Shown here one piece after another: positions 12,007 through 23,109 of a stretch of 64,000 nt of DNA. Made by a program: the position numbers and the translations under genes. Origin of the DNA: Ischnura elegans (lineage: Eukaryota; Arthropoda; Insecta; Odonata; Coenagrionidae); contig NC_060251.1 of assembly GCF_921293095.1 (NCBI RefSeq), positions 87,406,566-87,470,565 on the forward strand, read 5' to 3'. How positions within the stretch are numbered: the first letter of the stretch is position 1; the number at the start of each line of letters is the position of its first letter. The notes below the pieces were generated by a model. That model worked only from the letters and a program-made list of their open reading frames with translations, was not told the DNA's origin and made no database searches.

Positions 12007-12689
12007 TACAGCAGTGAGTATATTAGGCAGAGAATCGCATTAGCAAAGGAGGTGTTCATGAGCAGGAAGGAGCTTATGAGAGGATAGTTATGTAAGAGTT
12101 CAAATAAAAAATAAGTGAAATGTCTGGTCTGGAGAGAGGCGTTTTCCAGTGTGGAAATGTGGACACTTGTGACATGTGGACAGTGTGAAGGAGGATGAGA
12201 GAAGAAAGGAGGCATTCGAGATGTGGGTGTGGAGAAGAATAAAGAAAGAGAAGTTAATGGAGAGGAGGACATAGTTGGTAAGGAGAAGCTTCTAGATGAG
12301 ATACAGAGGAGACAGAAGATATGGATGGCGTGAGTGCTTAGCAGCCAGGGGATGTTGAAAATTGTTAGAGAGTAAAATTTTAAGTAAACGAGGTAGAGAA
12401 ATAAAAGAATAGGATTTTTGGATGAAATGAAAGGAATTAGACCTTATTGAATTGAAAAGGCATTATTGCTAATTAAAGAGGTGAGTACATGAAGAAAGGG
12501 GAGGTTTTCAGAATGATTCTTAAGTACCCCATGAAAACCTATCTTTATCAATAGAATACTTAATAAATTGAATATATCATTGTATAATGCTGTATCAATT
12601 TACACTTAATGTCTAGAGACCTTTATACTTTCGATGCCTAGGTGTTACTTACATATTATTATTCTGAAAAAAAGAAGGTAATACTTCTA

Positions 12690-13880
12690 CACATTTTGCA
12701 GTTGGGTTGGACAGGCATTACTTAAGTAGATATAAAAGATTAACAGGGAAAAAATCGTGGGACTCCATGGACTGTGACCAGGAAGACCATGAAAATAATG
12801 AAGGCATCATGACTCACACAAGATACAATCTAAAGGCTACAAGCACAGGATGTTCAGCCTGCTAAAATTCCACAAAGACCATTCATCAGTGCCATCAATT
12901 CTCTCACAAACCAGCTACTTAAAAACTACATAGCATCCTAGTGCATTACGTTGAAATAATCGTGAATCATGTGAAGATCCCACTGAACTGTGGAAACCAT
13001 CAATCCAGTCAACTGGATGCCAGACATACTTGTCAGTATATTCACCTGTATGCCCCTGACTGACACATTTAACTCCTGGAAAGATCTGACAGTGATGCAG
13101 TCAAGCTCATGTTCTGACTATGACCAAGTTCTCAAAGTTCCATGCTTTTTTGCCAAGTTTGTGATGAATATGGTGCTGCCATGGGATCGCCAACATCTCC
13201 TACCATAGCACACTTCTACATAATTGGAGGAATTTGAGGAACAACACCTATGTTCAATGCCCCTTCACTCAAAGCAGTACTAGAAATATATGGATGATAC
13301 CTTTCTTGTAAGGCCCCATGAGGGGGATGCATTAGATCTCTTTCCCAAACATAAAACTTAATCTAAACAATCAGCACATAAATATCAACTTCATCAATAA
13401 GATAGATAATAATGAAAAAATTTCCTCTCCAGACTTCCTCCTCAAAAAAGCTTGGTGTTAACAACTTTTCGCAAAGCCAAGGGCATAGCAGATAAGAAAG
13501 GCATTAAAGATAATATAACTGATTAAAATTCATGGAAAAGGAATTAAAATCAATCCAAAAATTAAGGTCCTCCGCCTATTAGGAGCTTTTAAAAAACCGA
13601 GAAAATTACCAGACCAGCCTTCAAGGAAAGCTTTCCTGCCCTATGTCTCCCGATGAATCCACTGAATTCTACACCAATATGACATCCAAACAGTTTGTCT
13701 GCCACTACCAAGCTACATGATCAGCTGCTAAGAACTAGGGACTGAAGTCACCAAGAGGATGCAAAATCCCTTGAGACTGTAGAAAAATCTTGGTGGGATG
13801 TACATTGTTCCATAGAAAAATGAGTTCCTTTACCTGTCAGCTTGGCAAATTTCTCTTGGGCCTGGTAATATAAAGAGTGT
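12690..13880 (+). mobile_element. Penelope-like reverse transcriptase fossil
   Basis: The plus strand near 13150-13215 reads EYGAAMGSPTSPTIAHFYI. This is the characteristic GxAMGSPLSPxIAN block of Penelope-like reverse transcriptases. About 70 bases on, the sequence reads KYMDDTFLVRPHEGD, the (Y)VDDTFxxWPHG catalytic box of the same family, followed by a segment resembling HLN..H..I.F. No GIY-YIG endonuclease part is preserved here. The copy is broken in many places and ancient. It sits directly downstream of the RTE-like LINE. Confidence 0.75.
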
Positions 13881-14099
13881 ATAAGATGATATTCTGTGTT
13901 GCTCCAAAATATATGCTCTCAATTGTTTGAGCAATCTAAGCCAAGCACACAGCCTCAGAGTTTCTTGCAGATCACAGCCTATTTTATGAAAAAGCTAGGA
14001 CACTCTCTCTTCACTCTTAACAACTCTTCTTGAGAAATTGTGCTACTTTGTTTTGTATTTCATTCAAGGAGCAAACAGATGATTAATAAGTAACACCTC

Positions 14100-15250
14100 C
14101 CTTTCACTTTTTCACCGCAGAGCCTTCTCACACTAAACTTCACAATTCCTAGCTTCTTTAGGGCTCTAACACAGATATTTCTCATTCATATTTGCCATGA
14201 TAGGTTTGAAGTTATTGCAACTCCCAGATATCTGACCCCTTCATTCAAACTCCATGCACAAAAAATTCATGGGGATAGATAATGTCCTATACAAGAAATC
14301 TGAAGCCATGTATTCAGTGAGGATTCTAGTCTTTACTCTAGCCTCCACCCATGGACATTTCTGAGTCCTATGGCAGGATCTCAAAGTTGAGTCTTCACAA
14401 TTTTGTGATAGATGACATCATCGTCATCAATCATACTTTAAAGCTAATTTTGGAGCAGAACACAATTATTATATGCATAATGAACAGAAGGGAGCTGATA
14501 AGGCTTTCATGTGAGACGTTATATCAGACATAGCTAAAGAGTAGCTACTCCTTCAATAAATACTTTCCGCCTATGATCACTCCGAAAGTTGGACATCCCA
14601 TTAACTATTTATTTAATTATCTGAGACAACTGTAATTTTTTCACAGGAAAGTCATACTAATGCTAAGAACTAATTTTCAAGTATCTTGCCTACAAGCATT
14701 ATTCATGTTATTGGGGATTATTTCCTACGTCATGTATGTTACCCTTTTTGAATAACTGTGTGACATTTACTCTTTTCAAGTATATACTATTGCTATAATT
14801 CCTTGAATATTATCCCTACAAATGGTACTGTCTAGAAAGTCACCAGTGAATTCTTGCCTTCTTTTCTTAGAACTGAGCTCTATTTTATTTTGCCTATTTT
14901 ATGAGTTAATTTCATGCCATTTTGTAAGCACTTGTAATCCAATGCATCAGCCAGGGCCTGTAAGCCTTTTACCCACTGACTAATCAATGCCAGGTCATTC
15001 TAAAACTACGATTCAGAACATCCTAAAAAAGGCTACATTCTCATACATCTTGGCCAATGCTTACCCATTCTGATTCTCCATTGGATGAACTCAGCTGTGC
15101 CTGCTGAACCACATACAAATGAATGACTTGCCTCTCCCTCAAATCTACAACTATCTTCTTAAGAATACATATCAGCTTTATATAGTGTTATCATATGCTT
15201 TCCTAAATCCCTGAAGCAAGCATAAGCATCCCAACATTTCTATCCACTCA
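14100..15250 (-). mobile_element. degenerate LINE remnant
   Basis: On the minus strand, short fragments read like a non-LTR reverse transcriptase entry, for example FKKGNIHDVGN near 14730, the usual F(K)KGD..DVxNYRPIS motif. Downstream a fragment resembling VxYLGVxxxxNLSW lies near 14230. Everything between is riddled with stops. It is older than the LINE at 18.6 kb. Clade and exact borders are uncertain. Confidence 0.42.
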
Positions 15251-15259
15251 TTTTTCTTC

Positions 15260-15870
15260 ATTTCCCTGTTTCCTTTTCAAGGTAAAAAAAATCAAAATTT
15301 AAACGTTTGAATTTGTTAGGCAACACAATTGCATTTTAAAATATTCATCTCATAGTTAAGAAATCTTAGGCACTAAAATACCACCGCTCCCCAGCACAAT
15401 AGAAAACCGAAACTCAACTCAGTAACCTGAGAGCACATAAACTTATAGTACATAACCCTCATTTTGTTGGTTCGTATACATTTACATCTTCACCCCATAT
15501 CCACATGATCACCGGGTCCTTCTAAGATTCTAGGAAGTAACCTTGCTCCTAGGTGGGAAGTGCCTCTTCCCAGGAGAAATTTGCCTCCAACAATGCAGTT
15601 AGAAAGAATTTCCTCTCGATTCTATCACTACCCAAGGAATATTTTCACTTGGGATTACTTAAATGTAAAGATTAAGTAGATTGCAGTTAAAATTGCCAAA
15701 TATCTAGTCCTTCTAAGTAATTTGATCACTATTGCTTTGTCACATCACAATACTGTTAATTACCGAAAGACAAAGATGAAAACAACAAATAATAATAATC
15801 TGATAGCCTACAGTAGTTTAAAAAAAAAAACAACTGAAGGATAGCTAGTGGTGAACAATTCTAGAGACAA
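15260..15870. other. no recognised feature
   Basis: AT-rich intergenic DNA with a short poly-A-like run near 15820. No gene or repeat was identified. Confidence 0.5.
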
Positions 15871-15874
15871 CTAT

Positions 15875-16013
15875 GGGTGCTTTCCAATCACCTTGCGCAG
15901 ATTAGCTCACATCGCAACAGATTGAAACACATTAGCGCAGACGAACAATGGTGCAGGATGTGTTCCCATCTGTTTAGCGCAGATGACGTCACACCTGCGA
16001 TTGGAAAGCACCC
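15875..16013. mobile_element. miniature inverted-repeat element, 3-bp duplication
   Basis: The 139-bp element has terminal inverted repeats GGGTGCTTTCCAATC at the left and the same sequence inverted (GATTGGAAAGCACCC) at the right. It is flanked by TAT on both sides. GC content and CpG density (GCGCAGA repeated twice in opposite orientation) exceed the surroundings. There is no coding capacity. The superfamily is not certain: a three-base duplication fits Harbinger- or CACTA-type elements. Confidence 0.72.
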
Positions 16014-16019
16014 TATATG

Positions 16020-17381
16020 TGCACATGAAGTCTGAAAAATCTGCCCTATTTCTTCATTAAAAGAAAGCATTAGTCAACTTACCTCATAAAAATGTATAAT
16101 AAAAATTAGTTTTTTAAGTTTATTGAAAAAATAGGCAACAGGATGCAACTTGCGAAGTAGCTCTTTTTGCTCCCATCTCAGATCAGAAACCTCCAAATTT
16201 ATCCAAAAAGATATTCAACAAATTGAGCTAACAAGAACTCCTTCTTTAAAGCATATTTTCGTTTACTCTATTGGGCAAATGAAGAAATACAGCCGGATAT
16301 TTTCGCATATAAATTACACTTTCGACCATTTAAAAGTGCCCCAGACAAACCAGAAGTTTTTTTAAAGGCAGTTTTACACCGAGTACGTGATAGGGCAACA
16401 GCATTCTTTTTCTCAATCTGGTATTCACTTGTGTGAATGCATGAAGGAAATAATAACAGGCTATTTTGCCATCTGGCATGCATTTCAGCAATTCACTGCT
16501 CTACCCGCTGCTATTGAAATGCACACTAGTACATTCAAGGTCTGTGTAATTATACTTGCCACCCGTAAAATTGGCCTCATTAAGCAAAGATAACCACCTT
16601 AAGTGTTACATTTTCAGCTTCAACCTCAACATAGTTGTGGAATGTGCATGATTATGTTGACTAGGAGCATAAAACATCTGAGGAGGCATTAGCACACCAT
16701 ATCATAAGGAGGAAACAAATATCCATGAAGGATGTTGGTACCACTCACTTTACTCATGTATCTGCTCAGCATACATGAATGTAGATACCATTAGGGATAA
16801 TTTAAAACATTGGGGAGGTTACTGCAATAGAATAAAAACCACCAGATTTTCATGAAGGGAGGTCAACCTTGTAGAAGGAATATGACATGGTGGATCTGAG
16901 TTAAGAAGTGGAACTAAGAAGTTGCTTCAACATACATCTTATGTGATCACTGAAACAGCTTTCACAGCAACATTGCTTTAAAATAGCATTGTACAGCCTA
17001 TTTCCATTGACGGCCTGATTACTGAAAGAACTAATGACCTCTATTAATTGACTACAGGTATCCAATACTTTCCAAAATATATATAAATACCAAGACGACT
17101 AAATTCTGTTTGGCTCTGAAAAACTGCTACTGTCTGCAAAATTACTCAAGGATTGAGGTAGAAAATATATTCATGAATTAACTTCAATTAAGTAATGGTC
17201 ACGCATTAAACTGGCAGACGGAAATAATTTGTGAAGAAAATACCAGTTGTAACAGTAAGTTATTTACTCTTATATTACAAAATGCGACGGTAACTTACTT
17301 GAATATGCGAGAGGCCGCGCATACTAAGTCAGTTCGATTCATTCAAGTTCAAAATACATATGACACGGGCTTCTCCCAGCT
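16020..17381. other. no recognised gene; possible miniature element at 16366-16562
   Basis: The region downstream of archease contains its 3' untranslated sequence (just below 17382) but no clear polyadenylation signal. Between about 16366 (GGCAGTTTTACACCGAG) and 16562 (GTGTAATTATACTTGCC) the ends are weakly complementary and may mark a decayed miniature transposon. No coding exon was recognised. Confidence 0.35.
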
Positions 17382-18207
17382 TCAAATATCAATAATGACA
17401 AAAACTTCCTTCTTTTCTCCGTCATGATGGACCTGCATATTAGAATAAGTAATTGCTTTCACCTCCGTGCCTTGCGGGTGCTTTCCTATTTCAAACGGCT
17501 CCCCAAAACATCTTGCTTTTATCTTGAAATTCTCAGCATCGAACTCGAGAATCCTCACAACCTAGAGAAAATTACAAATCTTTCGTTATGCACTTAACCA
17601 TGAGTAAATACCAATGTCTATGCATTCAGATAAGGCAAGAATTTAATATCAGAATATTCTCCCAAGAGGAGATAAAATAGGTGTGTTTTTATCTGTTAAA
17701 CATAATACAATTTTACTAACCCTGGCAATAAAAAAATGATCGGCACAAAATATAAATAGTAATTCATCTAAAAAGTGGTAAAGTAGAGATAACAAATCAT
17801 GGCCTTCAGCTTCAATGTCTATGGTGTATTTTATGGCAACGTAGTCGATTTCGGTCATGTAACCATACATGGCCATACCGCATTGCTCGAAAGCTTCCTC
17901 CAAAGTATCACCCCAGGCATGCAATCTAAAATAAATAAAACAAATTAATAAAAATTCCATACACCATGATTTCACTGATAGCATTCTTAGTTATTTCACA
18001 GAAATATCACGGCGACAAATCGAAGTACATACTGAACATCAGCTGTATGATCCAAATCTGAAATATAACAAAATTAAGAATTTAAGAGCAATTGTAAACA
18101 AGTGCTGGCCATGCAAAAATGCTTGCCCAAGAAAACATACATTCATATTTGATGGGCGGAATAGAGATGTCTTCGCCTCCATACAGTGTCAACTCTTCGT
18201 CTGACAT
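17382..18207 (-). CDS. archease (ZBTB8OS-type RTCB ligase cofactor)
   Basis: Archease activates the RTCB RNA ligase complex, which joins exons after tRNA splicing and in the XBP1-type unfolded protein response; it speeds guanylylation of RTCB. The gene has four exons: 18207-18141 (67 nt), 18057-18033 (a 25-nt micro-exon), 17925-17721 (205 nt) and 17561-17382 (180 nt with TGA). All junctions are GT-AG and the phases agree, giving 158 residues against 167 in human. The start MSDEELTLYGGED is the only ATG before the first donor. Family landmarks are KYEYLDHTADVQLHAWG (residues 20-36), DTLEEAFEQC and YGYMTE, FHFLDE-like YHFLDELLFIF, KHPQGTEVKAITYSNMQV, and the C-terminal end FVIIDI. The Asp in HTAD and the Asp in the last IIDI correspond to the acidic metal site of the family. 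The gene appears intact. The 5' side is CpG-rich. Confidence 0.97.
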
Positions 18208-18640
18208 AACCTTTACCTATTTACATTCCCTTAATTCACTCACACAGCCTGTGCAAACAGACACGATTCACTCTCAAATTTTCAAGCACATCAAAACAAC
18301 AAACCACAACCACCACGACGAACTCGACCTCCAAAAGTTTTCGCAGGGGCACGGATGCACTTCAATTGTTAACCCCTCCCCCTCTGCGAACACTCCTTCC
18401 ACTGACGCGTCCATTGCCACATTCCATGAAAAGGGAGTGGTCGCAAAGGACAAATTACATGTAAGTAAGGCAGAAAAATCCGATGGAAACACTTGGATTA
18501 CAATTAACTCTTTGATAAAGCGTTCATTACAGTTTTAGTGTTGATGTTGTTGTTTGCGTTGTTTGGCGCCACGAATCTGCACCTTCCGCCATGACTTGAT
18601 GACGTCAGCAGGCGGTATTTTTGGAATCAACAGGAGACAG
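18208..18640. promoter_or_regulatory. archease upstream region, CpG-rich
   Basis: The 430 bases upstream of the archease start contain many CpG sites (for instance 18400-18425 and 18540-18610), consistent with an unmethylated promoter. No TATA box stands at a convincing distance. An open plus-strand frame of 139 codons over 18119-18538 overlaps archease exon 1 in antisense, has no recognisable domain, and is best explained by the biased composition of the promoter. Confidence 0.5.
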
Positions 18641-18654
18641 ATACAGTAAACATA

Positions 18655-20245
18655 TTATTTATTTATTTATTGTTCCGTTGGTCAAGGAAATTTGACATAG
18701 AACATGGTCATGAAAACATATAAATATACACTTTACACAATATAGACACATTATATTACAAGATACTCTAATCATAGCATTAGAGTTGGTCACAAAAGTA
18801 TTCATTAACACAGTAGTAAACTTTATTGAGCAACATTTTCTTTAATTGACATTTGAATGTGTGGGGAGATATAATTAACTTAATTGATTGGGGCAATTTA
18901 TTGTATATAAGGGAAGCAGAGTGAAGCGGTCCATGTTGAGCAGCAGTCAGGTTATAACTGTGCAGATGAATGTGGTTCTTGGAGCGAGTGGAGTGCTGAT
19001 TAATGGTGGAACTTAGTGGAAACAGAGACGGATTGTTTTTTGCAAAGGTGCAACATTACAAAATATACAAACAGGGTAGAGTAAGTATATTTAGTGCTTT
19101 GAAGAGAGGTCTTCCAGGTGCTCTGATAGATACCCTAGCAATGGCTTTAATTGATCTTTTTTGGAATGAGAAGGCTTTAGTTACAGCACTACTGTTACCC
19201 CAGAAGATAATTCCAAAAGACAGGTGGGAATGAATTGCAGCATAATAGACTAATTTCAAAGTGTCAGTGGAGGTGATCGAGGCTAGTTTCCTTAACATGA
19301 AGATACCGGTTGAGATTTTCTGTATAACTTTATTAATATGGAAAGACCAGTCAAGATCTTCTCTAAGGTGGAAGCCAAGAAAATCAGTGGAAGTAGAGCG
19401 GTGAATACTCTTATTATTGATTCTTAATAATAAGGTAGATGTTGGTGGAGATATTTTACAGTGAAAATGCATGAAGCATGATTTATTGTTGTTAAGTGTC
19501 AGGTTGTTTTCAAGACACCAATTCACCATACTGATTAGGGTGTGATTTGTGCTGCTAGACAAGTCATCCAGAGTCAACCCAGTGTTTATGGAAGAAGTAT
19601 CATCAGCATATAAAATTGTGCTGCAATTAGGCAATGAAAGAGGAAGGTCATTTATGAAAATTATGAACAACAGGGGTCCCAAAATAGAACCTTGAGGAAC
19701 GCCACAACTTGCTTCAAGAGTTCCGGATTTAAAGGTGTTTATTCCCAACTCAGACTTACTTCTGTATTGCACAATTTGTTTGCGATTAGACAGGTATGAC
19801 ATAATCCATGCATGAGCATTACCATTAATACCGATATTTAATAATTTACTGGATAATATACTGTGATCAATTGTGTCAAAAGCCTTACTCAGGTCAAAGA
19901 AGATGCCTGTAACCCTTTCATGTTTGTTTAAGGACTGGCATATGGTATTGAGAAGATGGAACGCAGCTGTTGTTGTAGATTTACTTTTTCTGAAACCATG
20001 TTGAGCTGCATGCAACAAATTATATTTTTCAAGATAGTTTACAATGCGGTTGTACATGAGTTTCTCAAAAATTTTTGAGAAAACTGACAGGATGGAGATT
20101 GGTCTGTAGTTATTAGAATCGATTACTGATCCCTTCTTGTGAATGGGTGATATATAAGGGCTACTTTTAAGTAAGTTGGAAAATGACCCTCTGAAATTGA
20201 TGAGTTGAAAATATCAGAGAGAGGTTTGTGATTATTATTTCAAAT
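18655..20245 (-). mobile_element. Jockey/CR1-like LINE, 5'-truncated, well preserved
   Basis: Read on the minus strand, this is the reverse transcriptase half of a non-LTR retrotransposon. A 333-codon open frame (20057-19056) contains QHGFRKSKSTTTAAFHLL, FFDLSKAFDTIDH, GVPQGSILGPLLFIIFINDL, the catalytic TILYADDTSS, NNKSCFMHF and STDFLGFHL. One in-frame TAA ends it after LPCLYIL, but the same frame stays open for a further 95 or so codons (to about 18770), with the family's usual C-terminal LIYNKLPQSIK. One frame change lies upstream near 20150, before KKGSVIDSNNYRPISILSVF. The copy is truncated at its 5' side near 20245 and ends 3' in a short (AATA)n tail at about 18655-18672. The few lesions make it younger than other LINEs here. 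Confidence 0.9.
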
Positions 20246-21285
20246 ACTAAGCTAATTAAACAAAAATAATCTCTAAATCCAGTCCAGAAAATCTTCTTCA
20301 GTAGCGAATGAAAGTAATATTGGACCGGGTATTTTAAACGCGGAGATTGAGAGTCCTTCCGTGTATCTACATCTACGAGTCACCATACAAGCCACCGCCA
20401 GGACCAGGGTGCGTGGCACGGAATGACTCCACACCAAGCATGAACCAATAATCGTAGCCTTTATCAGGAACGCGCCCATCTACCGGATGCAGGCGAAGAA
20501 TTCAGGACAGGTATGCGGACAGACCAGACACGAGATTGCTAAAAACACGAACATGCTACTAATTAAGCACATAAAACTACTAGTTAGTAATAGAATTAGT
20601 AAAAGTTAGCGTTGTAAGTCGTTTATGTTCGAGTTATAACATGCCAAAAAATTCATGCACATAGGTAGCACTATCAACAAATTCAAAACATGTTGAACAT
20701 AAGGCAAAAAGTATTCTACTTGAAAATTCCGTGAAAGATTTAATCTTAATTTTCCCTTCGATTGTGTAGACATTCCCATTCTAAATTTCTTATAAACCCA
20801 GTTACCTTACCACGTTTGCCTTTACATTTTTTTTACAAATCTTGCTGCTTGCCTCAGTATCGTATCCATATCGGAAACCATTCCTTTTTCATTCCGTTTT
20901 ATCAACACAAGGAAAGTTGTGGGCGTGCACAAAATACCATTGAACTTTTCCTCCCAGCCATTCCTAAATTTTGCAGAAAGTTTTCAAATTAGTGTGTGGG
21001 GTCATGCCAGGAGGATTTCTTAAGTTCTTATTCTACTGCTGGAAAAAGAGGTAAGCGCTAGAATGTGGAGATTGCTGATATGCTTTACCAGTCAAGGTGG
21101 GTTAAGTTGGAGTATTTTGTCTATCACCCCTTTCCTCATGTATATCCCTCTTGAATTCTTGAAAATTTCTTTCATTCTATCTAAAAATCCTCACTCTAGC
21201 ACTGTTTTAAACATCCTATATACTCACTCAGTACTCAAAACCATCCAAATCCTGTCTCCTCCTCCGTATCTCACTTAGAAACTCC
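20246..21285. other. intergenic, no recognised gene
   Basis: A CpG-rich patch at 20290-20500 includes GTATCTACATCTACGAGTCA and a GGTGCGTGGCA-like segment. This resembles a dispersed arthropod repeat and is probably part of a retroelement, but I cannot assign it firmly. The remainder is AT-rich without recognised content. Confidence 0.35.
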
Positions 21286-21291
21286 ATGTTG

Positions 21292-21547
21292 ATGGCTAAG
21301 TTCTAACAACTTGTATCTCAAAAATAGCAACTTTTCAGGAGGACAAAAAAAAATTATTTATTTTTTTAATTGAACACTGAAATTTAAAACCAAATATGTA
21401 TGTATAATACTGAAAAAGGGCATATTTACATCAATTTTTTGACATAAGTGTTGTTAGAATAAGGGACAAAATTGTCTTTACTTCCAAACGGCAGTATTAA
21501 CTCAAACCAGCCAAATTTGGAGATACATGTTGTTAGAACTTAGCCAT
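21292..21547. mobile_element. miniature inverted-repeat element
   Basis: The 256-bp element has long terminal inverted repeats of about 29 bp. The left starts ATGGCTAAGTTCTAACAAC and the right ends with its reverse complement, GTTGTTAGAACTTAGCCAT; only one or two mismatches follow within TTGTATCTC/ATGTATCTC. There is no coding capacity. The target duplication could not be fixed, so the superfamily is open. Confidence 0.75.
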
Positions 21548-21603
21548 TGATGCATGATTCTTCCTACCCATGATTGCTTGTGGGCATGTATAGTGGAATC
21601 ACC

Positions 21604-21977
21604 ACCAGGGCCGGATTTACTGTAAGGCAAAATAGGAACGTGCCTAGGGGTGCCTTCTGTTAGGCAACTGGCAATGATCTCGACTGGAGGCGAAACCAAA
21701 CTTGTGGTGATCAGGGCTGGATTTACCCAAATTTACACTATAGGCACCTCTCCATATTGAGCGCCCCTCCTCACTTGAGCCCCCCTCCCCAATCTTTATT
21801 ACAACGTATATAGCCACTCGCATGAGGTAAAGTTCGGAAAAAAGGAATAAACAGATATATGGCTGACAGCGTAAGTTTATGCTTGAAATTTTACGCAGGG
21901 AAAACATAGACAATTCAATTAAAGAAAAACAGCTTGGGGGGGGGGGGGCAACTGCCCCCTCCTGGGTACGCTCATGG
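21604..21977. mobile_element. cluster of hAT element ends
   Basis: Two hAT-type left ends stand close together, CAGGGCCGGATTTACTG at 21606 and CAGGGCTGGATTTACCC at 21714. A right end CTGGGTACGCTCATG at about 21961-21975 is of the same family as the MITE at 11759-12006. A run of twelve G precedes it (about 21938-21949). The ends belong to at least two different hAT families, so this is a mosaic of nested or truncated copies. Confidence 0.5.
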
Positions 21978-21979
21978 TA

Positions 21980-22890
21980 GTTGATAAGCATAGGCCACAA
22001 TAGGACTACATAGAAGAGGCCCCATTTCCTCCCAAAGGAGGTAGATCTCTGTTGCCATTTCGGTCGATTTTTAATTGGTTTTCAGAAATATCCACCAATC
22101 AGTGTAAAGCGATTCACTTTTTTCCAGTATTTGAAGAATAGTATTTCCAATGATGAGAGGGGTGGTTGATATCTAAACCAGTGAAGTTCCTTCTCATCTA
22201 TATTTTGGTTCAGTGTCTATATATTTTGGCCAAAGGAATAGTACAATTAACACTGAAGCAGCTAGGATAGCACTGAAAAGTTAGAATATGTGCACCAAAG
22301 GCCAGTGCTGCTGCTGCAACCTGTTCTACTGTACAAGCTTGATGACATTATCGACCCTAATGGGCTCATTGGTTGCAATCTCCAAGCATTAGGGTCAGAT
22401 GGACAAAACTTCAGCAAGTCTACATTGAGTCAGTTCAATTTAAAGATAGATCAGGAAAGATCAGATTTGCTTATCCATTTTAAAAGCAATAATAATTTAG
22501 TATGTATTTACTCTAATATGTAAATATGAATATTAAAAATTGCAACAACATCACAATGGGAACTTCATTGGACCTGCAGAATCCATATTCTCCACAAAGG
22601 CTATAAGAAAGGGTTGGATGTATTGTGGTGGAGTATGTGTTGTGGACTTGATTTTTCAGGAGTATAAGTTCTTTGATGACTGGCTTTCCCACTGAGAGGA
22701 ATTTGAAACAATCCAGAAGTAATTGAGGCTGCCTTCTCATCGGTTTCTAAAGCATTTTTTTTTTATGCTGGCAGTCTCATGATCCAGAAACTGAATGCCT
22801 ACAAGAAAAGCTTCCTTGCACCCTAGTAATACTACATCAGATATCAGATTAAGGACTTTGTATCCAAAAAGGTCTACACCAGAAAAGGAA
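21980..22890. other. no recognised feature
   Basis: Intergenic AT-rich DNA. Open frames of 70-80 codons on both strands show no domain motif. Confidence 0.5.
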
Positions 22891-22900
22891 TGGTGTGAAG

Positions 22901-23099
22901 CATAGGCAGATCTATAGGGGGGTGGGCACGTGCCCCCCCAGACCCTTAAATATAAGCAAAATTTTTATTACGGCCCCATTATCATTGCATTCGTTTTGTA
23001 TTATGAGGTACCCTTGTGCCCCCCCCAGAACAAAATCCTGGATACGGCCTTGCTTGTGCCCCTAGAAAGAAATCCTGGGTCCGCCCCTGGAGTGAAGGA
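22901..23099. mobile_element. hAT miniature element
   Basis: The ends are CATAGGCAGATCTATAGG at the left and the inverse of CAGGGGCGGACCCAGG at the right. They are flanked by near-identical 8-bp duplications GTGTGAAG (22893-22900) and GAGTGAAG (23100-23107). The interior holds two runs of C (CCCCCCC) and an AT-rich centre. At 199 bp it is non-autonomous. Confidence 0.8.
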
Positions 23100-23109
23100 C
23101 ACTTTTCTG

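Larger units (their letters stand above)
9600..12480 (+). mobile_element. RTE-like LINE, decayed, with two nested insertions
   Basis: This is a nearly full-length but broken non-LTR retrotransposon. The endonuclease part starts near 9605 with the hallmark NLGTWNLRT (AP-endonuclease entry motif) and continues through VVQVYMPTSNYREEVDEVYE at 9886. Fragments of the SDHNLV-type motif occur near 10280. The reverse transcriptase follows: FDRVDWVKL at about 11240, GVRQGC at about 11380, LPFNVYTEEMIREV-like sequence at about 11405, and the FTDDQALIS catalytic box (YADD equivalent) at about 11510. The C-terminal RTE signature IEAFEMWVWRRI lies near 12205. Stops and frame changes occur throughout, so it is inactive. 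A hairpin retroinsertion (10456-10638) and a hAT MITE (11759-12006) interrupt it, each with its own target duplication. Confidence 0.88.

Noticed and set aside
13500-13880. Continuation of a complete Penelope-like protein
   Set aside because: Only scattered family motifs remain and no intact domain follows; it is recorded as a fossil only.
18119-18538. 139-codon plus-strand open frame
   Set aside because: It overlaps archease exon 1 in antisense and the CpG-rich promoter, has low-complexity His/Ser/Thr content and no domain; composition explains it.
21700-22000. 118-codon minus-strand open frame
   Set aside because: It spans a poly-G tract and hAT ends; reading through proline codons from the G run creates a false frame.
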